NCBI RefSeq assembly: GCF_002272135.1 | Contig: NZ_NPBF01000004.1 | Location: forward strand, 62,001-126,000 | DNA length: 64,000 bases | Direction: 5' to 3' | Source: Virgibacillus sp. 7505 | Lineage (GTDB): Bacteria > Bacillota > Bacilli > Bacillales > Amphibacillaceae | Shown here: piece after piece, positions 1 to 6,261 of the stretch | How positions within the stretch are numbered: the first letter of the stretch is position 1 | Layout of the letters: the number at the start of each line of letters is the position of its first letter | Program-made: the position numbers and the translations under genes | Notes under the pieces: generated by a model | What the model was told of the DNA's origin: nothing | The model's input: only the letters and a program-made list of their open reading frames with translations | The model's database searches: none

Positions 1-598
1 ATAGCTTGAATAGCAAGCTCAGGATCACGCCTGCCAAGTTACCAAATGCAAAAGCATAAGCCCCGATCTCATCCGCGAAGAGCAAGGCGCTTCCGATTGT
101 TCCTAAGAGCACGATTGCTTGTGCCAGTACCGATAAATAGTATTTGTTCTCGGCATCGAAGTAGGCTTCGAGCACCGCATTGACACCGACGAATAGTAAC
201 GAGGAAAGGAATATGATCGTCATGATCGTTGCCATCTGCGCTGTATCGCCTGTCAGATTCGGATATAGAAGACGGATATATACCGGCGCGATAAAAATGA
301 AAACAACCGAGATCAGTAAACTGAGCAGCAGTGTCCCTTTCCATACGTCCTGCAGATGTGAAAGCCCTCTGCTCTTTTCTTTGTATTTGATATAACTTGG
401 AACGAACGCACTCTTCATACCTGTTGTCAGGAACAAGATGAACATATTCGGCAGTGCGAATGCCGCGTAGTAGGCGTCCGATTCGCCGCTGGCTCCGAAA
501 TAATTAGTTATGAGCATATCCCGGATCAACCCTGACACCTTCAGAACGAGGGTCACGAACAGCAGCAGCAGACTGGCGATGCGAAGTTTCGACTTCAT
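1..598 (-). CDS. MurJ/MviN-family lipid flippase, N-terminal part (gene runs off the left edge)
   Basis: The minus frame starting with ATG at 598 is open to the window edge, giving about 199 N-terminal residues. It begins MKSKLRIASLLLL and continues with KVSGLIRDMLITNYFGASGE and SDAYYAAFALP, the typical first and second membrane segments of the MVF/MurJ family (a conserved R in helix 1, then the FG..DAY.AAF.LP signature). MurJ-type proteins flip lipid II or related undecaprenyl-linked precursors across the membrane and are normally about 500 residues with 14 membrane helices, so more than half is missing here. The start is supported by GAGAGAGG 8-9 bases upstream and by a sigma-A promoter at 660-689. 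It is divergent from a glycosyltransferase operon that should also use undecaprenyl carriers. It could be MurJ proper or a polysaccharide-linked paralogue; the substrate cannot be read from this part. Confidence 0.8.
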   Translation of the reverse strand, partial: MKSKLRIASLLLLFVTLVLKVSGLIRDMLITNYFGASGESDAYYAAFALPNMFILFLTTGMKSAFVPSYIKYKEKSRGLSHLQDVWKGTLLLSLLISVVFIFIAPVYIRLLYPNLTGDTAQMATIMTIIFLSSLLFVGVNAVLEAYFDAENKYYLSVLAQAIVLLGTIGSALLFADEIGAYAFAFGNLAGVILSLLFKL

Positions 599-659
599 GA
601 TAGGACCTCTCTCTATTGCCCATGCAGATATAGCTTATGGGATGCGTATTGCTGGCTAA

Positions 660-689
660 ATTATAAGACTGAACAGAAAGCCGTTTCAA
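660..689 (-). promoter_or_regulatory. Sigma-A promoter for the murJ-like gene
   Basis: On the minus strand TTGAAA (689-684), an 18-base spacer and a perfect TATAAT (665-660) lie about 60 bases before the murJ-like start codon at 598. Confidence 0.6.
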
Positions 690-768
690 GGCAATTTACA
701 GTAACTTAACGTACCGCATAGCCTGCAACACGCCTTCACCCCTTCCAGTAACTGGGCTGGGGCATAAC

Positions 769-797
769 TTTACAAAATATTCGCATATTCATACTAT
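769..797 (+). promoter_or_regulatory. Candidate sigma-A promoter for the glycosylation operon
   Basis: TTTACA (769-774), a 17-base spacer and TACTAT (792-797). Four of six bases of each box match well enough to be plausible; it is the best candidate in the 291-base divergent intergenic region, about 90 bases before the glycosyltransferase start. Confidence 0.3.
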
Positions 798-889
798 TTA
801 CAATTACTTCACCATTGATTAACAGTTGCACAATAATCCTTTGCTAGACTTGGTTCGACATATCCTAGAAAAGGAATGGAGTGTACGTA

Positions 890-1858
890 GTGAAAATAGC
901 TGTATTGATTCCATGCTACAACGAAGAACAAACAATCGGTGATGTTATCGATGCTTTCCGGAACCAGCTGCCACATGCAGATATCTATGTGTTCGACAAC
1001 AACTCAAAAGACAAGACGAGCGAGGTTGCCCGGAGGCATGGCGCAATCGTCCGTCATGAATATCAGCAGGGCAAGGGACATGTTGTCCGTTCCATGTTCC
1101 GTAATATTGAAGCGGATTGTTATGTAATGGTCGATGGGGATAATACATATCCTGCTGAATTCGTCCACGATTTGATTGCACCGATTCAGGAAGGCCGAGC
1201 CAATATGGTTATCGGGGACCGTCTGTCGAATGGCACATATGTAAAAGAGAATAAACGCAAATTCCATAACCTTGGTAACACAATGGTGAAAAGTTGCATC
1301 AACTTCCTATATAAAAAGAAGCTTAGCGATATCATGACAGGCTACCGTGCCTTTGACCGTCTTTTTGTCAAGACAATGCCCATCATGAGTCCCGGCTTCG
1401 AGATCGAGACCGAGATGTCAATCCATGCACTCGATAAGCGGCTTGCAATCGTCGAAGTCCCTATCGCTTATCGGGACCGTCCGGAGGGAAGCTATTCAAA
1501 ATTGAACACACTGGCTGATGGCCGCAAAGTGCTCTATAAGATTTTCACCCTTTTCAAGGAATACAAACCGATGCTCTTTTTCACAGCATGGTCCCTGCTG
1601 TTTCTCATTCTCGGGCTAGCTGTCGGCATTCCGGTTATTGCTGAATACTTCGCTACCGATTTCATCACCCGGGTTCCCTCAGCCATCCTCGCTGTCGGAT
1701 TGATTGTCCTATCGGTGCTGAGCTTCGCTTGCGGCGCAATTTTGGATACTGTTGCTTCCAATCAGCGTAAGCAATACGAATTGGAATTGAACCGGATTCA
1801 GGCAGAAAGCAAACCGAAACCTGTCCAAGGTATGACCAGAACTGGAGGCTCCATGTAA
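890..1858 (+). CDS. Polyprenyl-phosphate-type GT2 glycosyltransferase (CsbB/GtrB/ArnC-like)
   Basis: A 322-residue family 2 glycosyltransferase. The N-terminal GT-A domain (about residues 1-225) opens with KIAVLIPCYNEEQTIGDVI and carries the nucleotide/metal-binding VMVDGDNTYPAEF (DXD-like) motif and MTGYRAFDR. Two hydrophobic segments near residues 225-250 and 262-285 anchor the enzyme, the architecture of DPM1/GtrB/CsbB enzymes that load a sugar onto undecaprenyl phosphate at the inner membrane face. Start: GTG at 890 follows AGGAATGGAG with good spacing; an upstream in-frame GTG at 881 (three residues longer) is the alternative. The stop codon overlaps the next ATG (TAATG), so translation is coupled to the large membrane protein. 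Together with the downstream EamA-type pair it forms what looks like a load-flip-transfer glycosylation module. The sugar and final acceptor are unknown. Confidence 0.85.
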   Translation: MKIAVLIPCYNEEQTIGDVIDAFRNQLPHADIYVFDNNSKDKTSEVARRHGAIVRHEYQQGKGHVVRSMFRNIEADCYVMVDGDNTYPAEFVHDLIAPIQEGRANMVIGDRLSNGTYVKENKRKFHNLGNTMVKSCINFLYKKKLSDIMTGYRAFDRLFVKTMPIMSPGFEIETEMSIHALDKRLAIVEVPIAYRDRPEGSYSKLNTLADGRKVLYKIFTLFKEYKPMLFFTAWSLLFLILGLAVGIPVIAEYFATDFITRVPSAILAVGLIVLSVLSFACGAILDTVASNQRKQYELELNRIQAESKPKPVQGMTRTGGSM

Positions 1859-3606
1859 TGACGCTTGTTCGAAATCTTTTGATCAGTGTGGCTGCAGGTC
1901 TTGCAGCCACTATTTCTTTATTGGCTGTTATGCAGGAAAGGCAGGACACGTCATTTTTGAAATATGCTGTCCTTGCTGTTATCAGTATCTGTTTCTTTTA
2001 TGCTTTCCTTATCTTTAGTAAACAAATTCTCCGGGCTGTTCTGGAGAAACGTTACATACTGATAGGCATTGCTTTGCTGTCAGTTTATACGCTGATCAGC
2101 TTGATCGACTGGCCGCTCTTCATCAATCGCCCTTGGTATGAGACGGTGATTGTAGATGTCATTTCACTCGCTACAATTTTCTGCTTCTTTTCCTTCATTG
2201 CTTTTATGCTGCTGCGCGGAGGTTATATGTGGCAGAGGACGGCGGTAAGCAGGTGGCAAATCCTTTGGTATATGCTGCCGATGATTCTTGTTTGGATGGT
2301 CTACTTGCTCGCTTTCTTCCCAGGTAATATGAGCCCTGATTCGTTGAACCATTGGCGGCAAGTAGAAAATATGGAGTTCAATAACTGGCATCCATTCGCT
2401 TACACAATGGTGATTCTGGTCCTGACGCAGATTTGGGATTCTCCGGCCATCATCGTGTTATTCCAAATTTTGCTCATGTCGTTTGTGTATTCCTATGGAA
2501 TCTATTCCTTCCGCCAATATGGACTCGGAAAAACGATCGCTTGGATTGCAGCCCTCCTATGGGCAGTACTGCCGGTAAACGGCATTTTCTCCACCATTCT
2601 TTGGAAGGATGTCGTTTATAGTACTTTCATCGTTTTCCTGACACTCTTTGTTATGAAAACAGTGCTGCAGGAAGGGAAAAATCTGCGGACTTGGAGTGGC
2701 ATCGCGACATTTACAATAGTTCTCCTCGGCATTGCATTCTTCCGTAATAATGGATTGCCAATTGCCATTTTAACGGCGATAGGCATGCTCCTTGCTTATC
2801 AGAGAAACTGGAAGCAGCTGCTGACACCGCTCGTGCTCGTTTCCGCTCTTTATATTGTCGTCACGGGACCAGTATTTACTGCTTACAACATCCAATCTGC
2901 CAACCCGAATGAATCCATGAGTATACCGACGCAGCAGATTGCCGCAGTCGTATCCCAGGATGGAGAACTGACGGAAGAACAGCTCAATTACTTAGATACG
3001 ATATTGCCGATTGAGGACTGGGATGCGTACAATCCATATCTGACAGATCGTATCAAGTTCCACGATAATTTCAAGGACGATGTCATTGTGGCCGATATGG
3101 GCAAGTACTTATCCGTCTGGTTCGATATTGTCAAACAGAACCCAGCTACCGTCATCGAGGCATATCTGAAGCAGACTTCACTCGTATGGCAGATCAATAA
3201 GCCAGTGGACGGTTATACTAATCCGTACACGATTGACGTGGATCCAAACGAGATGGGATTGGAAACGAGACCGGTGAGCCAAACTCTATATGATGTATTG
3301 GAATATGGTCTGGAAACATCCCGCTACCATACTGAAGAACTCTTCTGGCGTCCGGCTGTTTTCAGTATTCTCATCATCTTGTTCAGCTTGATCGCTTCCC
3401 GGAAACTTGGAGCAATTGCTTGGCTGCCGATTTTGCCAGTGCTTTTGAATACGGCAACAATCTTTGTTGGACTGCCGGCTCAGGATTATCGCTATCAAGT
3501 AAGCAACAGTATGGTAAGTATCTTCTTCCTTCTCTTTGCATGTTTGTACAAGAAAGGAAAGGAGCCAAGCCATGGAGAACGCGCGACCTCAACAAAACAG
3601 TCATAA
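1858..3606 (+). CDS. Large polytopic membrane protein, GT-C-like (DUF6020-type), probable sugar transferase
   Basis: A 582-residue protein with about 12 hydrophobic segments: an N-terminal block of six or seven, a conserved stretch FPGNMSPDSLNHWRQ near residue 155, further helices to about residue 340, an extracytoplasmic soluble part of roughly 130 residues (about 345-480), then two or three C-terminal helices. The PGNMSPDS..HW motif after a helix resembles the acidic-residue loop of GT-C glycosyltransferases, and similar Firmicutes proteins are catalogued, as I recall, as DUF6020. GT-C enzymes take sugars from polyprenyl-phosphate donors on the outer membrane face, which would match the upstream GT2 and downstream flippase-like pair. 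Catalysis is inference; only topology and context are seen. The ATG overlaps the GT2 stop, and the 3' end overlaps the next gene by 35 bases. Confidence 0.65.
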   Translation: MTLVRNLLISVAAGLAATISLLAVMQERQDTSFLKYAVLAVISICFFYAFLIFSKQILRAVLEKRYILIGIALLSVYTLISLIDWPLFINRPWYETVIVDVISLATIFCFFSFIAFMLLRGGYMWQRTAVSRWQILWYMLPMILVWMVYLLAFFPGNMSPDSLNHWRQVENMEFNNWHPFAYTMVILVLTQIWDSPAIIVLFQILLMSFVYSYGIYSFRQYGLGKTIAWIAALLWAVLPVNGIFSTILWKDVVYSTFIVFLTLFVMKTVLQEGKNLRTWSGIATFTIVLLGIAFFRNNGLPIAILTAIGMLLAYQRNWKQLLTPLVLVSALYIVVTGPVFTAYNIQSANPNESMSIPTQQIAAVVSQDGELTEEQLNYLDTILPIEDWDAYNPYLTDRIKFHDNFKDDVIVADMGKYLSVWFDIVKQNPATVIEAYLKQTSLVWQINKPVDGYTNPYTIDVDPNEMGLETRPVSQTLYDVLEYGLETSRYHTEELFWRPAVFSILIILFSLIASRKLGAIAWLPILPVLLNTATIFVGLPAQDYRYQVSNSMVSIFFLLFACLYKKGKEPSHGERATSTKQS

Positions 3607-3928
3607 CAAGCAAAAGCTCGGTATAGCTTTAATCTTATTGTCAGCTGTCTTTACAAGCGTCGGTCAGTTGTTGTGGAAGATCGCGGACGGGGAAATCAAT
3701 ATTCCCCTCCTGATCGGCTGTGCCTGTTATGGAGCAGGAGCAGTCACCATGATGATTGCATTCCGTTTCGGTAAGCTTAGTGTGCTGCACCCGATGCTGA
3801 GCCTTGGTTATGTGTTCGCATTAGTGATGGGCTCCATCTTTTTGGATGAGCATATTTCTGCCATGCATATCATCGGGACGGCGCTGATTATCGTTGGGGC
3901 GATCCTGATTGGGGGTGGGGAGAATTAG
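3572..3928 (+). CDS. Small EamA/SMR-type membrane protein, first of a pair (ArnE/ArnF-like flippase subunit)
   Basis: A 118-residue protein with four predicted membrane helices after a polar N-terminus of about 15 residues: LGIALILLSAVFTSVGQLLWK, then a second helix at PLLIGCACYGAGAV, a third containing the EamA-like LSVLHPMLSLGYVFALV, and a final helix ending IVGAILIGGG. The FLDEHI..MHIIGTALIIVGA block is characteristic of EamA/DMT half-size proteins. Start ATG 3572 is preceded by AAAGGAAAGGAG. It overlaps the upstream membrane protein and the second EamA-type gene, indicating a tight operon. Paired half-size EamA proteins such as ArnE/ArnF flip undecaprenyl-phosphate-aminoarabinose, so a heterodimeric sugar-lipid flippase is the best guess; a multidrug role of SMR type is the alternative. 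Confidence 0.75.
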   Translation: MENARPQQNSHNKQKLGIALILLSAVFTSVGQLLWKIADGEINIPLLIGCACYGAGAVTMMIAFRFGKLSVLHPMLSLGYVFALVMGSIFLDEHISAMHIIGTALIIVGAILIGGGEN

Positions 3929-4235
3929 CTGGATCTTATTAGTTACCTGTACGATGCTCGGTGCGGGCGGCGGATTCTTCTTCAAGCGGGCCAGTGATCC
4001 ATCAACACACACGTCTCGTACACTTCTGATCGGACTCACTTGTTATGGCTCTGCTGCTTTGATCAACATCTATGTGCTCACATTGCTTCCTTATTCCGTC
4101 GTCTTCCCCCTGACGGCCATTACGTATGTGTGGACATTATTGCTGTCGTATTACTTCTTAAAGGAACATATTCGCTTACGGCAAATAATCGGTGTCGGAC
4201 TGCTTGTCGCCGGCGCTGCCTGTCTTGTCCTATAA
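3909..4235 (+). CDS. Small EamA/SMR-type membrane protein, second of a pair
   Basis: About 108 residues with four membrane helices: ISWILLVTCTMLGAGGGFFFK, TLLIGLTCYGSAALINIYVL, VVFPLTAITYVWTLLLSYYF and QIIGVGLLVAGAACLVL. The LKEHIRLRQIIGVGLLVAGA segment parallels FLDEHISAMHIIGTALIIVGA of the upstream partner, so the two are paralogues of the half-size EamA/DMT family. The start is TTG 3909 or GTG 3915, both inside the upstream gene, so expression depends on translational coupling (20-base overlap). Last gene of the operon, followed at once by a strong terminator. It probably forms an antiparallel heterodimer with its neighbour, as known for ArnE/ArnF and paired SMR proteins. Confidence 0.75.
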   Translation: MGVGRISWILLVTCTMLGAGGGFFFKRASDPSTHTSRTLLIGLTCYGSAALINIYVLTLLPYSVVFPLTAITYVWTLLLSYYFLKEHIRLRQIIGVGLLVAGAACLVL

Positions 4236-4236
4236 A

Positions 4237-4269
4237 AAACGACTCCCGCTTTAATCGCGGGAGTCGTTT
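4237..4269. terminator. Bidirectional intrinsic terminator
   Basis: A 13-base perfect stem (4237-4249 with 4257-4269, GC core GACTCCCGC) and 7-base loop, flanked by A-run and T-run. It ends the plus-strand glycosylation operon and also the convergent TetR gene, whose stop codon (4251-4253) lies in the loop. Confidence 0.9.
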
Positions 4270-4865
4270 TCTTTTTGTACAGTCGCATTGACTAGTCTGT
4301 AGGGGCGTACACGTACCAATTCAGTAAATTGTTCCGATAGATGCAAGGTTGAAAATTTGAAGTTCGAGTCTGCCCAGCGCATGATAAATCCGACAGTAGC
4401 TGCCATTTGAAAATGGATCATCAGATCATAATCCACTGGAATCCTTGGAGTTTCTGTTTCCATATAAAAATCACCTGATAAGCAGTCGACGAATACTCGC
4501 AGCATCTTGTCAGTTATATCAGGATAAAGAATTCGCAGAGCCTGCAAGACACGCCTTTCTTCATAAATATGTGTGAATATGCGCATCGTGGAAGGAGCCT
4601 GCTCCTGTAAATCGACAAAAGCACTTTCCTTATAAGGTTCTAACAAAGCGATAGCAATACCATCCAGGAAATCATGAAGGATACTTTCCTTCAGACTCTC
4701 TTTATCAGCAAAATGCTTATAGAAGGTGCCACGGTTATAATCGGCTTGATCGGCTATTTGCTGGATGCTGATCCTCTTTTCTTCTTCCTCCAGAATCAAA
4801 TCGATATATGCCTGTTTAAGCGCCTTCACACTTCTTTTGCTACGTCGGTCCGTTTTCAATTTCAT
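4251..4865 (-). CDS. TetR-family transcriptional regulator
   Basis: A 204-residue regulator. The N-terminal HTH (about residues 8-55) contains RSVKALKQAYIDLILEE followed by RISIQQIADQADYNRGTFYK and HFADKESL, the classic TetR DNA-binding helices. The remaining 145 residues are a helical ligand/dimerisation domain with no family-specific signature I recognise. Start ATG 4865 has AAGGCGG 8 bases upstream, preferred over two in-frame TTG codons just before it. It is divergent from an SDR oxidoreductase with a palindromic operator candidate between them (4931-4948), so it likely represses the SDR gene and itself. The inducer is unknown. Confidence 0.85.
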   Translation of the reverse strand: MKLKTDRRSKRSVKALKQAYIDLILEEEEKRISIQQIADQADYNRGTFYKHFADKESLKESILHDFLDGIAIALLEPYKESAFVDLQEQAPSTMRIFTHIYEERRVLQALRILYPDITDKMLRVFVDCLSGDFYMETETPRIPVDYDLMIHFQMAATVGFIMRWADSNFKFSTLHLSEQFTELVRVRPYRLVNATVQKENDSRD

Positions 4866-4930
4866 CAACAAAACCGCCTTTTTTGTATATTAAATCTATT
4901 TATCTTCTATCTCTAAAATCTTTTTGTTGA

Positions 4931-4948
4931 TTAGGTTACATTACCTAA
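4931..4948. promoter_or_regulatory. Candidate TetR operator between TetR and SDR genes
   Basis: Inverted repeat TTAGGT-N6-ACCTAA, perfect in both arms. A further half site TTACCTA at 4963-4969 repeats the right arm (4941-4947) at a 22-base interval, i.e. about two helical turns. The site lies in the divergent intergenic region of a TetR gene, the usual position of TetR operators. No convincing promoter boxes were found for the SDR. Confidence 0.45.
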
Positions 4949-5054
4949 ATTATTGAGCATTGTTACCTAGTTGTCAATGCGCTAAGATTACTATGGCATA
5001 ACCATCTCAAAATTTTCAGTAATATCTTCTATATATACGAAGGAGGCTCGCACA

Positions 5055-5825
5055 GTGAAGGAATTCCAAGGAAAGGTCGTTTTGATCACTGGCGCTGCCG
5101 GCGGAATCGGGTCAGCCGCAGCCAAAGCTTTTGCAGAAGCAGGCGCAAAGCTTGCGTTGATCGATCTTTCAGAAAAGGCATTAGTCAGGGCTACGGCAGC
5201 TATTGAATCAGAAAAGCTCCTGCTTCCTGCAGACGTCACGAAAGAAGCAGATGTAGAACAATCCGTGGAAAAGACACTGCAGCGATTCGGAAGAATTGAT
5301 GTGTTCATAAATCAGGCAGGATTGAGCGGTGACTTTGTTCCGATTACTGAACAAACTGCAACGAGCCTGGAGGAAGTACTTCAGGTAAATGTGGTCGGTG
5401 CCTTCCTCGGCTTAAAACATGTTTTGCGTGTCATGATTGAGCAAAAAAGCGGCGTAGTCGTCAATACTGCATGCAGCGGCAGCTTACTGGGCGGACCGGG
5501 TATGAGCACGTACGTAGCCTCCAAGCACGCTATGCTCGGCCTCAATAAGACAGCGGCTTTGGAAGTGGCAGATTACGGTATCCGAGTGAACGCAATTTGC
5601 CCGTCAGCTTTGGACACAGAATGGATGGAAGCTATCGAAACGAAGGCAGCTAAAGGGAATGAGAACACAGCCCGCCGAGGGTTTGAAGCGAGTTCACCTA
5701 TGAATCGGTATGGAGAAGTCGAAGAGGTGACTGGACTGATGTTCTTCCTCGCTTCTGATCGCTCCAGCTTCATCACCGGCTCTTATTACCGTGTTGATGG
5801 CGGACAAGGAACAACATCAGTATAA
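5055..5825 (+). CDS. SDR-family oxidoreductase with atypical active site
   Basis: A 256-residue classical short-chain dehydrogenase/reductase. Visible motifs: cofactor loop TGAAGGIG (residues 13-20), D60-V, NQAG (86-89, where NNAG is usual), the catalytic Y153-V-A-S-K157, and a C-terminal GSYYRVDGGQGTTSV. The residue 13 positions before Tyr153, normally the catalytic Ser, is Cys140 (context NTACSGS), with Ser next to it. LIDLS after the second strand places an Asp at the position that usually selects NAD(H), an inference. Start GTG 5055 follows AGGAGG. Divergent from the TetR gene, likely its target. The substrate is unknown; redox on a hydroxy/keto compound is expected if Ser141 or Cys140 can substitute. 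Confidence 0.8.
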   Translation: MKEFQGKVVLITGAAGGIGSAAAKAFAEAGAKLALIDLSEKALVRATAAIESEKLLLPADVTKEADVEQSVEKTLQRFGRIDVFINQAGLSGDFVPITEQTATSLEEVLQVNVVGAFLGLKHVLRVMIEQKSGVVVNTACSGSLLGGPGMSTYVASKHAMLGLNKTAALEVADYGIRVNAICPSALDTEWMEAIETKAAKGNENTARRGFEASSPMNRYGEVEEVTGLMFFLASDRSSFITGSYYRVDGGQGTTSV

Positions 5826-5831
5826 AAAAAG

Positions 5832-5868
5832 AAAGACGAGCGGACAGGTACCTGTCTGCTGCGTCTTT
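5832..5868. terminator. Bidirectional terminator between SDR and AbrB-like genes
   Basis: Long hairpin centred on the perfect palindrome GACAGGTACCTGTC (5843-5856), extended by AAAGACG/CGTCTTT arms with A- and T-runs on the two sides. It separates the convergent SDR (stop 5825) and AbrB-like gene (stop at 5870). Confidence 0.85.
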
Positions 5869-5869
5869 T

Positions 5870-6148
5870 TTAGTTGGAATCGAATTCTTCTTTCAGTTTA
5901 TCAAAGAGGATGCGGGCACCTTCCGGACTTAAATACAAATTGTCTGCATACTGCTTGTTTTCCGGCGTGATTTCTCCCGTTATAGCACAAGTAAAACCAG
6001 GCTGGTACTTTCGGAAGATGATCTTGTCACCTTCGACAAAAATTTCCACAGGATCTTTTTCTTCTATGCCGAACTCTCTTCTAATTTCTTTCGGCACAAC
6101 GACACGCCCAAGATGATCGACCCGTCTCGTAATCCCGGTACTCTTCAT
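5870..6148 (-). CDS. AbrB/Abh-family transition-state regulator
   Basis: A 92-residue protein. The N-terminal swapped-hairpin DNA-binding domain reads MKSTGITRRVDHLGRVVVPK then EIRREFGIEEKDPVEIFVEG, nearly the AbrB consensus; the C-terminal multimerisation domain has TCAITGEITPENKQYADN and LSPEGARILFDKL. The GEITPENK.Y and SPEGA words are closer to my recollection of B. subtilis Abh than to AbrB, but I would not fix the paralogue. Full family length. The start ATG has AAAGGAGG ideally spaced. AbrB-type proteins repress post-exponential genes (for example dpp, comK and sporulation genes in B. subtilis), several of which lie in this window. It appears monocistronic, between two terminators. Confidence 0.9.
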   Translation of the reverse strand: MKSTGITRRVDHLGRVVVPKEIRREFGIEEKDPVEIFVEGDKIIFRKYQPGFTCAITGEITPENKQYADNLYLSPEGARILFDKLKEEFDSN

Positions 6149-6219
6149 GAAAACGCCTCCTTTACTGTGATGTTAACACTATACTATATATTTCTAATTA
6201 TTGAAAATATTATTGTCGT

Positions 6220-6260
6220 AAAAAGAAGCACAAACACTGATTCTGTTTGTGCTTCTTTTT
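6220..6260 (-). terminator. Intrinsic terminator of the secreted hydrolase gene
   Basis: 17-base stem (6220-6236 with 6244-6260, core GAAGCACAAACA), 7-base loop, directly after the stop codon of the downstream-facing minus gene at 6262. Confidence 0.9.
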
Positions 6261-6261
6261 G

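Noticed and set aside
854-860. TTCGACA (0A-box-like) upstream of the glycosylation operon
   Set aside because: A 7-base box is expected about eight times by chance in 64 kb on both strands; no supporting elements nearby.
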